From Alphaproteobacteria bacterium (GTDB lineage Bacteria > Pseudomonadota > Alphaproteobacteria > Rhizobiales > Rhizobiaceae), in the NCBI GenBank assembly GCA_016861165.1, contig BOKV01000009.1, positions 62,001 through 126,000 on the forward strand: 64,000 nt of DNA. The letters are read 5' to 3'. Shown here in pieces: positions 7,887 through 15,942 of the stretch (its first letter is position 1; the number at the start of each line of letters is the position of its first letter). Under the pieces are notes generated by a model. The model was not told where the DNA came from, ran no database searches, and saw only the letters and a program-made list of their open reading frames with translations. A program made the translations under genes and the position numbers.

Positions 7887-8310
7887 TAAACGGAGTCACG
7901 GTCGCCACTTCGTCATAGAGGCGGCGGGCGGTGGCGTTGAACTGCTGCGTAAGCCAGTAGACTTGGCCGGCGCCGTGCCGGTCGGCCCTGTCGTAGACGG
8001 CCTCGATCAGGGCGCGGCCGACGCCGCGGCCGCGCGCCTGCGGCGCGGTGAACAGGTCGTTGAGGTAGCAGCGCGGCGCCTCCGACCAGGTCGTCGCATG
8101 GTAGAGATAGTGGGCGAGGCCGAGCAGGACGTGGTCGTCGCCGACCGCGACCAGCGCATAGGGGCCGTCGCCGGAAGCGTGCATCAGGCGCCGCCACAAT
8201 GCGTCAGTGCCCGCCGACAGGTCCGTCTCGTAGAATTGCTGGTATCCCCGCCACAGCGCCTCCCATTGCGAGCGATCGTCGGGTTCGGCGAAGCGGACAT
8301 GGATGGACAT
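7870..8310 (-). CDS. GNAT family N-acetyltransferase
   Basis: 146 residues from the ATG at 8310, preceded by an AGGGAG ribosome binding site. The acetyl-CoA loop reads PQARGRGVGRALIEAVYDRA, and the domain continues to VYWLTQQFNATARRLYDEVA. A longer frame reaches 8499 but the extra residues overlap the divergent ICMT-like gene and look non-coding. The substrate is unknown. The family includes small-molecule and protein acetyltransferases. Confidence 0.85.
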   Translation of the reverse strand: MSIHVRFAEPDDRSQWEALWRGYQQFYETDLSAGTDALWRRLMHASGDGPYALVAVGDDHVLLGLAHYLYHATTWSEAPRCYLNDLFTAPQARGRGVGRALIEAVYDRADRHGAGQVYWLTQQFNATARRLYDEVATVTPFIKYVR

Positions 8311-8422
8311 GGCGGTGTCGCTCCCTGATAATGACCGGCGAGCAATAGCGTCATTGCCGTGGCAGGGACAAGTTCGGCCGGGCGCGGCAGTGCGGAGAAC
8401 CCGGCAGGCGGGGCGGAGCCGT

Positions 8423-8899
8423 ATGGGGACAAGCGCGGACAGGCCCAATCGAATCCCGTGGCCGCCGGTGGTGCTGGCCTCGGCGCTGGTGGCCGGCATC
8501 GTGCTCGGCCGCTACGTGCCGCTCTCCTGGCCGGCCGGAATGGGCGCCGATATCCTGCAGGGCGCCGGCATCGTCCTGATCGTCGTCGCCGCCGTGCTCG
8601 TTCTGTCGGCGCTGCACGTGATGCGCAAGGCCGACACCACGGCGCGGCCGGACCGGCCAGCCAGACACCTCGTCACCGGCGGACCGTTCGCCTTCACCCG
8701 CAACCCGATCTATCTGGCGAGCGTGCTGCTGCTCGCGGGCCTCGGCCTGGCGCTCGCCAATGGCTGGCTGCTGCTGGCTGCGGCGGCGACCGCATTCGCC
8801 GACCACAGGCTCGCCATCCTGCGCGAGGAAGCCCATCTCGAGGCACGCTTCGGCAAGGCCTGGCGCGACTACAGGAAGCGGGTCAGGCGCTGGCTGTGA
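8423..8899 (+). CDS. Isoprenylcysteine carboxyl methyltransferase-like (ICMT/PEMT) membrane protein
   Basis: 158 residues from the ATG at 8423, which has GGAG just upstream. Four hydrophobic segments are visible. GGPFAFTRNPIYLASVLL is the methyltransferase signature and the C-terminus EAHLEARFGKAWRDYRKRV is typical of the bacterial ICMT-like family, small integral membrane SAM-dependent methyltransferases of uncertain substrate (lipids or prenylated or sulfur compounds). An in-frame ATG at 8303 exists but would overlap the GNAT gene. It converges on the MerR regulator with a 4-base gap. Confidence 0.8.
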   Translation: MGTSADRPNRIPWPPVVLASALVAGIVLGRYVPLSWPAGMGADILQGAGIVLIVVAAVLVLSALHVMRKADTTARPDRPARHLVTGGPFAFTRNPIYLASVLLLAGLGLALANGWLLLAAAATAFADHRLAILREEAHLEARFGKAWRDYRKRVRRWL

Positions 8900-8903
8900 G
8901 GCC

Positions 8904-9308
8904 TCAGCGGGCAACGCCAAGTTCGGCGAGGCGGGCGAGGCTCGCCTCCTCGACCTGATCGAGTTCGCGCATGGTCTCGTCGATGTCGCGCCGCTTCTGC
9001 TCCAGTTCATGGCGCTTCTCACCGACCTTCCTGACGAGCAGGCGCAACTGGCCTTCCTCGCCCGGCGGCTCCTTGTACATGGCAAGGATCTCGCGGATCT
9101 CGGCAATCGAGAAGCCGAGGCGCTTGCCGCGCAGGATAAGCGACAGGATCCAGCGGTCGCCCGGGCGGAACAGGCGGGTGCGGCCGCGGCGAACCGGCTT
9201 GATCAGGCCCTCATCCTCGTAGAAGCGGATGGTGCGCGTCGAAACACCGAACTCACGAGTGAGTTCGGTGATGGTGAAATAGTCGGCGATTTCGGACCTG
9301 GCGGCCAT
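8904..9308 (-). CDS. MerR family transcriptional regulator, LiuR-like
   Basis: 134 residues from the ATG at 9308. A winged helix-turn-helix opens the protein (YFTITELTREFGVSTRTIRF, about 10-29), followed by YEDEGLI, then a dimerising coiled coil (about 75-125, RKVGEKRHELEQKRRDIDE). No metal-binding cysteines are present. The HTH and the GKRLGFSIAEIREILAMY stretch resemble LiuR, which controls branched-chain amino acid degradation in proteobacteria, but no liu genes lie nearby. A palindromic TTTACGTAAA site 61 bases upstream fits the LiuR operator style and could mean autoregulation. Confidence 0.8.
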   Translation of the reverse strand: MAARSEIADYFTITELTREFGVSTRTIRFYEDEGLIKPVRRGRTRLFRPGDRWILSLILRGKRLGFSIAEIREILAMYKEPPGEEGQLRLLVRKVGEKRHELEQKRRDIDETMRELDQVEEASLARLAELGVAR

Positions 9309-9369
9309 GTTCAGCCCTTGCCGGCCAGACGGGCCGTTCGTCGTGCATGATCTGTTCCTGTTAGCGGTA

Positions 9370-9379
9370 TTTACGTAAA
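9370..9379. promoter_or_regulatory. TTTACGTAAA palindrome upstream of the MerR gene
   Basis: A 10-bp perfect palindrome in a locally AT-rich segment, 61 bases before the regulator start. LiuR-type sites, as I recall them, are built on TTTACGTAAA-like half sites. The assignment rests on that recall and on position. Confidence 0.4.
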
Positions 9380-9565
9380 AGTCAATTCCACGCAACCGAC
9401 GACTTACCGGCGCTCCATGGGCGATTGCCGGCGGCAATGGGCAGCAGCGGCGGTCAGGCGCGGCCAGGGCGCCGCCGCCGGATTTGCCTGGCGGCGCGCG
9501 GGCGGGTTAGGATGGCGCCGGCAGCCGCCACCGTCCGCCGCTTCGCCCCCCTGCCCGGAGACCGC

Positions 9566-9985
9566 ATGTCCTTCTTGCCCTCGATCGTCTCGGCCCTGCG
9601 CAACTGCTTCAACTTCCGCGGCCGGGCCAATCGCCGTGAGTTCTGGTACTGGCTCGCCTTCGTCGTGCTGGTCTATCTGCTGATCCGCTATTTCGAGCTC
9701 TACTACGTGACCGGATGGGCGGGCTACCTGCCGTATGAGGAAGTCCCGCAGTTCCCCGCTTGGCTGAGCGACAATGCCTGGCTCGCCGAGAAGCTCACCT
9801 GGCTGCCGGGCTATCTGACCTGGCTGTCTTGGGGATGGCTCGTCATCTGCATCCCGCCGACGGCGAGCCTGATCGTGCGCCGGGTGCACGATCACGACAG
9901 GCCGGGCTGGATGGCGTTGACGGTCGTGCCGCTCGCCTGGTGGCTCTTCGCCAAAGGAACGCGCGGCCCCAACCGCTATGGCTGA
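9566..9985 (+). CDS. DUF805 family membrane protein
   Basis: 139 residues from the ATG at 9566 (CGGAG upstream). The N-terminus has the family's FNFRGRANRREFWYWLAFVV stretch, and the C-terminus has VRRVHDHDRPGWMALTVVPL and KGTRGPNRYG. Three or so membrane segments are expected. DUF805 proteins (YhaH/YhaI group) are small inner-membrane proteins without assigned function. The middle segment (about 45-90), unusually rich in Trp, Leu and Pro, separates the first two helices further than in short family members. Confidence 0.85.
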   Translation: MSFLPSIVSALRNCFNFRGRANRREFWYWLAFVVLVYLLIRYFELYYVTGWAGYLPYEEVPQFPAWLSDNAWLAEKLTWLPGYLTWLSWGWLVICIPPTASLIVRRVHDHDRPGWMALTVVPLAWWLFAKGTRGPNRYG

Positions 9986-10124
9986 CCCGTGGCATGGCTG
10001 ACGGGAGCCGACGGGGACGACGCCACAATTTCTCCGCTTTAGACACTTTTAACGCTGTTGTCGGCATTCTCGGTGGCCTCGCGACAAAGTGCACCCAAGC
10101 ACGCGACGGAACGGAGCCTGGTTC

Positions 10125-10772
10125 ATGCTCAAAAGTAGCGTCCTCGGCGCGCTCGCCACCATCGTACTCCTGGCAGCTTCGCAAATGCCCGCCCGAGCCC
10201 AGGGCGCGGTCGAATCAAAAACCTATCTCATCAACGGCCTGGTCAGCGCGGTACCGTTCATCGGCTACGGATTCGCCAACCTGCAGAAGAAGATCCCCGG
10301 GGCGGAGCTCTATTCCTACATGAGCCCGGTCGAGGGCTCGGCCGTGGTGCAGACCAAGATTCTCGCCGACATCCGCAAGGCTTATCGCCGCAACCCCAAT
10401 GTCGAGATCAACCTGATCGGCATCAGCTATGGCGCCAACCTGATCACGCGGATGGCGGCGACGCTGGAAAAGGAAGGCATCGCGATCAGCTATCTGGGCG
10501 TGGTCGACGGCCTGCCGCTCGCCAGCGTGACCCCGAATGTGCGCCGGGTCGACAATTTCTACTGCACCGTGCCGGGCTGCCTGGCCGACAAGATACGGCT
10601 GACGCGCGGCAATGACGTGACCATCCGCCACGCCTTCAAGTACAACACGACCCACATCGCTCTCGGCGACAACGAGGAGATGCACCGGCGCATCCTCCAC
10701 CAGATCAGCACCTATCCGCTGAACGTGGCGGGCCCGAGCCTCGACTACGCCTATACCGCTAGCACGGAATAG
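10125..10772 (+). CDS. Exported alpha/beta-hydrolase-like protein
   Basis: 215 residues from the ATG at 10125 (GGAG upstream). A clear signal peptide ends near ARAQ (residue 26). The nucleophile-elbow motif GISYG (99-103, Ser101) follows a hydrophobic strand (INLI), with Asp128 after the next strand (LGVVDG) and His177 (NTTHIAL) placed to complete a Ser-Asp-His triad. This is the order expected of an alpha/beta hydrolase or lipase-like thioesterase. Two cysteines (about 147 and 152) could form a disulfide in the periplasm. The substrate is unknown and the family name is not recognised. It is convergent with mgtE. Confidence 0.65.
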   Translation: MLKSSVLGALATIVLLAASQMPARAQGAVESKTYLINGLVSAVPFIGYGFANLQKKIPGAELYSYMSPVEGSAVVQTKILADIRKAYRRNPNVEINLIGISYGANLITRMAATLEKEGIAISYLGVVDGLPLASVTPNVRRVDNFYCTVPGCLADKIRLTRGNDVTIRHAFKYNTTHIALGDNEEMHRRILHQISTYPLNVAGPSLDYAYTASTE

Positions 10773-10783
10773 CGGGTCCGGCC

Positions 10784-12205
10784 TCACAGCAGGCCGAACC
10801 ACCAGGTGGCGATCCCGAGCAGCGAGAAGAAGCCGACGACATCGGTGATCGTGGTCACAAAAACGGCCGAGGAGACGGCGGGGTCGGCGCCGTAGCGCTT
10901 GAGCAGCAGCGGCACCAGGATGCCGGCCAGCGCCGCCGCACACATATTGATGTTCATGGCGGCGGCGATGACGCCGCCGATCTCGGCGCTCTGGAACCAC
11001 AGGCCGGCGACAAGGCCGACCAGGCAGGCGAAGGTAACGCCGTTGAGCAGGCCGATGCCGAGCTCGCGCCGGATGATGCGGCCGGCATTGTAGATGTCGA
11101 GATCGTTGGTGGCGAGCGCGCGCACCGTCACCGTCATCGTCTGCGAGCCGGCATTGCCGCCCATGCCGGCGACGATCGGCATCAGCACGGCAAGCGCCAC
11201 GATCTTCTCGATGGTCGCGTCGAACAGGCCGATCACCGACGCGGCGAGGAAGGCGGTCACCAAATTGACCATCAGCCACGAAATGCGCAGGCGCGAAACC
11301 GACAGCAGCGAATCGGACAGCTCCTCGTCGCCGACACCGGCCAGGCGCTTGATGTCCTCGTCGGCCTCCTGGGCGATCACGTCGACCACGTCGTCGATGG
11401 TCAGCACGCCGACGAGGCGCCCGCCATCATCAACCACGGCGGCCGACAGCAGATCGTAGCGCTCGAAGATCATCGCCGCCTCTTCCTGGTCCATGCTGGC
11501 GGGTATCGAATGGCTCGCCTCGCCCATGATCTCCTCGATGCGGGTCTTACGGGCACTGCGCAGCAGCCGGTCGAGCGCCACCGAGCCGACCAGATCGAAG
11601 CGTGGGCTGACCACGAAGATCTCGTGGAAGCGATCGGGCAGGTTGTGGTCCTCGCGCAGATGGTCGATGGTCTGGCCGACCGTCCAGAACGGCGGCACCG
11701 CAACGAACTCGGTCTGCATGCGCCGGCCGGCCGACTCCTCGGGATAGTCGAGCGAGCGGCGCAGGCGCAGCCGTTCCTCGAAGGGGAGCGCCGCCAGCAC
11801 CGCTTCCTGGTCGTCGGCCTCCATGTCCTCGAGGATGTAGACGGCATCGTCGGAATCGAGCTGCTTGACCGCATCGGCGATCTTCTCGGGCGGCAGCGCG
11901 CCGATGATCTCCAGGCGGATCGCCTCGTCTACCTCGGTGAGCGCGGTAAGGTCGAATTGATCACCAGCCAGGCGGACAAGCGCGGCGCGCCGCTCGCCGT
12001 CAAGCGCCTCCAGCAGGTCGCCCAGTTCGGCCTCGTGCAGGGGAGCGATCGCCTGCCTCAGCGCGACCGCGTCGTCGGCCTCGATCGCCGCGTTGACGCG
12101 ATCGAGGAAGGCGGCGCTGACATAGCCGTCCTCGCCGTAGAAGGCCGACGCTGGCGCGCCGTCGGCCCCGTTTCCGGGCTGCTGGTCGTCGGATCGCGTG
12201 TCCAT
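10784..12205 (-). CDS. mgtE: Magnesium transporter MgtE
   Basis: 473 residues from the ATG at 12205. Layout is standard: MgtE N-domain (about 30-140, superhelical), two CBS domains (about 145-270) and five C-terminal membrane helices (about 295-473) with MPIVAGMGGNAGSQTMTVTV, the pore-lining signature. The cytoplasmic domains sense Mg2+ and close the channel when it is plentiful. No Mg2+ riboswitch is apparent in the short upstream gap. An in-frame start further upstream (12259) is less likely. Confidence 0.95.
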   Translation of the reverse strand: MDTRSDDQQPGNGADGAPASAFYGEDGYVSAAFLDRVNAAIEADDAVALRQAIAPLHEAELGDLLEALDGERRAALVRLAGDQFDLTALTEVDEAIRLEIIGALPPEKIADAVKQLDSDDAVYILEDMEADDQEAVLAALPFEERLRLRRSLDYPEESAGRRMQTEFVAVPPFWTVGQTIDHLREDHNLPDRFHEIFVVSPRFDLVGSVALDRLLRSARKTRIEEIMGEASHSIPASMDQEEAAMIFERYDLLSAAVVDDGGRLVGVLTIDDVVDVIAQEADEDIKRLAGVGDEELSDSLLSVSRLRISWLMVNLVTAFLAASVIGLFDATIEKIVALAVLMPIVAGMGGNAGSQTMTVTVRALATNDLDIYNAGRIIRRELGIGLLNGVTFACLVGLVAGLWFQSAEIGGVIAAAMNINMCAAALAGILVPLLLKRYGADPAVSSAVFVTTITDVVGFFSLLGIATWWFGLL

Positions 12206-12334
12206 GGCCACTCTTCGCGCAGGAATGGCCCTTTGGTAGCGCAGGGCGGCGCCCAACAAAAGCGCCGCGTTGTCGCCGGCAAGCGGAAGGCCCGGTCTGG
12301 CGGCCCGACCCTGCCCGCCCGCCAGACGCCGTGA

Positions 12335-14602
12335 TCAGACGAAAGCGATCTCTTGCGATATCGGCAAAGAGCGCACCCGCTTGCCCGTCGCCGCGAACAC
12401 CGCATTGGCAAGGGCCGGGATGGCGGGCGGCGTGCCCGGCTCGCCCGCCCCGCCCATGCGGTGGTAGGTCTCCAGCACCGCCACCTCGATCTGCGGACAC
12501 TGGTTCATGCGCATGGCATCGAAATCGGTGAAATTGGCCTGCTCGACCTCGCCGTCGGCGAAGGTGATCTGCTGGCCTGTCGCCGAGGACAGACCGAAGA
12601 CAATGCCGGACATCATCTGCGCCCTGACGATATCGGCATCGAGCGCCTCGCCGATGTCGACGGCGCACCAGACCTTCTCGATGCGCATGCCCTCACCGGT
12701 GTCTCGGACCTGGACGATCTCGGCCACCCAGGCACCGAACGACAGCGTGTGGGCGATGCCCATGCCGCGGCCGGGCGGCAGCGCATAGCCCCAGCCGGCC
12801 ATCTCGGCCACCCGCTTCAACGCCCCGGTGGCGGCCGGATAGTCGGCCATCATCCGCAGGCGCATGGCGAGCGGGTCGACCCCGGCGGCATGGGCGATCT
12901 CGTCGATGAAGCACTCGTGAAAGAAGGCATTGTAAGAGTTGCCGACCGAGCGCCAGAAACCGACCGGGATGGGCAGGTCGCTGACATGGCCGCCGACACG
13001 GTAGTTGGCGATGCGGTAGGGCTGGTCGTGGGCGCCTTCGGTCAGCGTCTTGTCGGGCCCCATCGGCGAGATCGACGGGAAGGTGCGCCTCAGGAAGCTC
13101 TTGACCACCGACGGCGCGGCGACCTGCAGGTCGACGGCCGACGGCACCGAACCCGGCACGAACCGGGCCCTGGCGCGGCAGATCGCGGCCGGACGATAGG
13201 CGTCGTGGCGCATGTCCTCCTCGCGCGTCCAGGTGACCTTGACCGGCCGGCCCTGCGCCTCCTTGGCCAGCAGCACGGCACAGAGCGTGAAGTCGAGCTC
13301 GGCGCGGCGGCCAAAACCGCCGCCGAGATAGGTGGTGTGCACCTTCACCTCGTCCGACTTGACCCCGACCAGCGGCGCCGCCCGCATCATGATGACGGTC
13401 GGCGACTGGTTGGGCGCCCACACGTCAAGGATGCCATCCTTCCAGCGGGCGGTGGCGTTCATCGGCTCCATGCAGGCATGCGCCAGCCAGGGCACGCGGT
13501 ATTCGGCCTCGATCACTTCCGCGCGCGGTGCGTCCGCGAAGGCGAGCTCGGTGTCGCCATCGTCGCGCAGCGCGAAGTCGGCCGGCCGGTCGAGCGCCGC
13601 GGCGAGCGCGGCGAACTGGCCGTCGCTGTCGGTCGGATAGGGCGCCTCCTCCCATTCGACCTCCAGCGCCTCGGCGCCGCGGAAGGCGGCCCAGGTGTTC
13701 TCGGCGACAATGCCGAACCCGGAACCGGAATCGGTGGCGATCGGCACGACCTTGATGACGCCTGGCACCGCCATCGCCGCATCGGTGCTGGCGCTTCTGG
13801 CGCCGACGCCGAAACGCGGGCTCATCTTCACCGTGCCGTAGAGCATGTCGGGCAATTCGACGTCGATGCCAAACTGCGCGGAGCCGGTGACCTTGCCCAG
13901 GAGATCGATACGCTTCTGCGGTTTGCCGAGCAGCTTCCAGTCGGCCTTGTCCCTCAGCTCCAGCTTCGACGGTGGCTCCTGGGCGGCGGCCTCGGCGGCC
14001 AGTTCGCCGTAGCGCGCCGTGCGCCCGGCAGCGGGATCGACGACGGCACCGTCGCGCGTCTGCAGCTCCGTGGCCGGCACGCCCCATCGCCTGGCGGCGG
14101 CGGCGACCAGCATCATGCGGGCGGCACAGCCGGCTTCGCGCATCCGCACGTAGCCGTCACGGATCGACGACGAACCGCCGGTCGCCTGCATGCCGAGCAC
14201 CTTGGCGACCGCCGGCATGGCGGAGCGCATGGTCTCGGCCATGAAGCTCTCGTCAAAGAACGGGAACGGCCCGCCATCCTCCATCATGGCGGCGTTGTAA
14301 TAGGCCCAGTCGCCGGGACCGTGCTCGACCGTGACCCGATCGAGGGCGACATCGAGCTCCTCGGCGACCAGGGCGGCGAGCGTGGTGTGAATGCCCTGCC
14401 CCATCTCGGCGCGCGGCGCGATCACCGTGATGGCGTCGTCGGCGGTGATCTTGAGATAGGGGTTGAAGGTCACCTCGCCCTCGGCGAGATCGTCTTCGAG
14501 CGGGTTGGGATAGGGCTTGCGGACATAGTAATAGCCGAAGGCGGCGCCGCCGGCGATGGCGGCCACGCCGATGAGGAAGGCACGTCTGGCGATCTTGCCC
14601 AT
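12335..14602 (-). CDS. Molybdopterin-binding large subunit, isoquinoline 1-oxidoreductase beta-like
   Basis: 755 residues. Member of the xanthine dehydrogenase family, aldehyde/isoquinoline-oxidoreductase IorB branch, which hydroxylates N-heterocycles or oxidises aldehydes at a molybdenum cofactor. The N-terminus MGKIARRAFLIG has twin arginines and a hydrophobic stretch, so it is either Tat-exported or membrane-anchored. RAEMGQGIHTTLAALVAEEL, GGGFGRRAEL and the late VWCAVDIGEALDADIVRAQM stretch are family landmarks. The start is fixed by an AGGGAGGT ribosome binding site. It follows the iron-sulfur subunit gene after 2 bases, so the two are translationally coupled. The substrate is unknown. 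Confidence 0.9.
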   Translation of the reverse strand: MGKIARRAFLIGVAAIAGGAAFGYYYVRKPYPNPLEDDLAEGEVTFNPYLKITADDAITVIAPRAEMGQGIHTTLAALVAEELDVALDRVTVEHGPGDWAYYNAAMMEDGGPFPFFDESFMAETMRSAMPAVAKVLGMQATGGSSSIRDGYVRMREAGCAARMMLVAAAARRWGVPATELQTRDGAVVDPAAGRTARYGELAAEAAAQEPPSKLELRDKADWKLLGKPQKRIDLLGKVTGSAQFGIDVELPDMLYGTVKMSPRFGVGARSASTDAAMAVPGVIKVVPIATDSGSGFGIVAENTWAAFRGAEALEVEWEEAPYPTDSDGQFAALAAALDRPADFALRDDGDTELAFADAPRAEVIEAEYRVPWLAHACMEPMNATARWKDGILDVWAPNQSPTVIMMRAAPLVGVKSDEVKVHTTYLGGGFGRRAELDFTLCAVLLAKEAQGRPVKVTWTREEDMRHDAYRPAAICRARARFVPGSVPSAVDLQVAAPSVVKSFLRRTFPSISPMGPDKTLTEGAHDQPYRIANYRVGGHVSDLPIPVGFWRSVGNSYNAFFHECFIDEIAHAAGVDPLAMRLRMMADYPAATGALKRVAEMAGWGYALPPGRGMGIAHTLSFGAWVAEIVQVRDTGEGMRIEKVWCAVDIGEALDADIVRAQMMSGIVFGLSSATGQQITFADGEVEQANFTDFDAMRMNQCPQIEVAVLETYHRMGGAGEPGTPPAIPALANAVFAATGKRVRSLPISQEIAFV

Positions 14603-14604
14603 GG

Positions 14605-15060
14605 TCAGACCTCCCTGGCGCCGGCCGCGCGGCGGATGGCGGCGCGGATGCGCGGATAGGTGCCGCAGCGGCACAGATTGCCGCTCATCGCCTCGTCGAT
14701 GTCGGCGTCGCTCGGATTGGGCCTTTCGGCAAGCAGCGCGACCGCGGCAAGAATCTGGCCCGACTGGCAGTAGCCGCATTGCGGCACCTGCTCGTCGATC
14801 CAGGCCTGCTGGACGACATGCAGGTTCTCGGGCGTGCCGATGCCCTCGATCGTTGTCACCTCGCCGGCGACATCGCCGACCGGCGTGACACAGGAGCGGG
14901 TCGGCACGCCGTCGATCAGCACCGTGCAGGCGCCGCAGGCGGCAACGCCGCAGCCGAACTTGGTGCCCTTGAGCCCGGCCAGATCGCGCAGCGCCCACAA
15001 CAGCGGCATCTGCGGATCGGCCTCGATGGTGATCGACCGGCCGTTGACGGTGAGTTGCAT
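14605..15060 (-). CDS. [2Fe-2S] small subunit, isoquinoline 1-oxidoreductase alpha-like
   Basis: 151 residues, the electron-transfer partner of the molybdopterin subunit downstream. Both iron-sulfur clusters are intact: Cys37, Cys42, Cys45 and Cys57 for the plant-ferredoxin-type cluster, and Cys95, Cys98, Cys130 and Cys132 (CGYC ... CRC) for the helical one. AGGGAG lies before the ATG at 15060; an upstream in-frame start at 15120 would run into the regulator's operator. No signal peptide, so export would be by hitch-hiking with the Tat-bearing large subunit. No cytochrome subunit follows in this window. Confidence 0.92.
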   Translation of the reverse strand: MQLTVNGRSITIEADPQMPLLWALRDLAGLKGTKFGCGVAACGACTVLIDGVPTRSCVTPVGDVAGEVTTIEGIGTPENLHVVQQAWIDEQVPQCGYCQSGQILAAVALLAERPNPSDADIDEAMSGNLCRCGTYPRIRAAIRRAAGAREV

Positions 15061-15118
15061 GACGGTCTCTCCCTGGACGTCTGGGCGTTCGGCCTCAGCG
15101 CCGACAGTACGCTTGCAC

Positions 15119-15130
15119 ATTTGGACAAAT
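15119..15130. promoter_or_regulatory. Candidate TetR operator between the oxidoreductase and regulator genes
   Basis: ATTTG and CAAAT form an inverted repeat around a 2-base centre in the 84-base AT-rich divergent gap. The wider segment also has ACATT and AATGT at its ends (about 15117 and 15139). Position fits control of both promoters by the divergent TetR protein. Confidence 0.4.
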
Positions 15131-15144
15131 ATCGTAATAATGTC

Positions 15145-15759
15145 ATGATGTCAAAGGAACAGTTCGCTTCGGCCGGAGATGCAGCGCCCGCGCGCGAGCG
15201 GCGCAACGCCATCCTCGACGCCGGCCTCGCCATGTTCATGCGCTACGGCTTCAACCGTGTGACGATGGATGACATCGCCCAGGCAGCCGGCATCTCGCGG
15301 CCGGCGCTCTATCGCGATTTCCGCAACAAGGCCGACATCTACGCGGCGTTGGCCGAGCGCATGCTGGACCGGGCGGCAGCGGCCGCCGAGGTGGTTCTGA
15401 CCGGGCCGGCGCCGCTTGGCGAGCGGCTCGTGCGCGCCATCGAGGTCGGCATCCTCGATCATCTCGCTGAAATCTCGGCCTCCCCCCACGGCGCCGAGAT
15501 CCTCGAACGCAAGGAGGAACTGACCGGCGACATCGTCGCCGGCTGGCGCGAGCGGATGACGACGGCGCTGGCGCGTGCGATCGGCGTCGAGGCGCGGGCC
15601 AGACGCCTCGACCTGGCCCGGCGCGGCTTCTCCGAGCGCGCGCTTGCCGAATCGATCCTCGACAGCCTCGAGGGCGCCAAGCACCGCAGCAGCGATCCGG
15701 CCGAATGGCGCGCCGCAACCGCGCGCCTCGTCACCCTCGCCTTGCTGGCGCTCGACTGA
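15145..15759 (+). CDS. TetR/AcrR family transcriptional regulator
   Basis: 204 residues starting at ATG 15145 or the adjacent ATG 15148. The helix-turn-helix [20 protein letters not shown] lies at about 40-59 after a standard first helix; the C-terminal ligand/dimer domain is unassigned. It is divergent from the two oxidoreductase genes across a short operator-bearing gap, so it most likely represses them and itself until the substrate or a related compound binds. A longer frame begins upstream at 14779 but crosses the oxidoreductase gene. Confidence 0.88.
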   Translation: MMSKEQFASAGDAAPARERRNAILDAGLAMFMRYGFNRVTMDDIAQAAGISRPALYRDFRNKADIYAALAERMLDRAAAAAEVVLTGPAPLGERLVRAIEVGILDHLAEISASPHGAEILERKEELTGDIVAGWRERMTTALARAIGVEARARRLDLARRGFSERALAESILDSLEGAKHRSSDPAEWRAATARLVTLALLALD

Positions 15760-15942
15760 CTGGCGGCCCGGCCGGCCGCGCGCCGCGGAGCAAGGGTCGC
15801 CACAATGTCGCGCAACATTCCAAGGATTTCTTCACCCTGCCGGCACACGCGGCGTTAACGAGCCGACGGCTATGGTGGCCGCCATTCGGGGATGCAGCAG
15901 GCGTCAGCCGCAACTGCAGGATCGGGCAGGAAATCCGCAATC

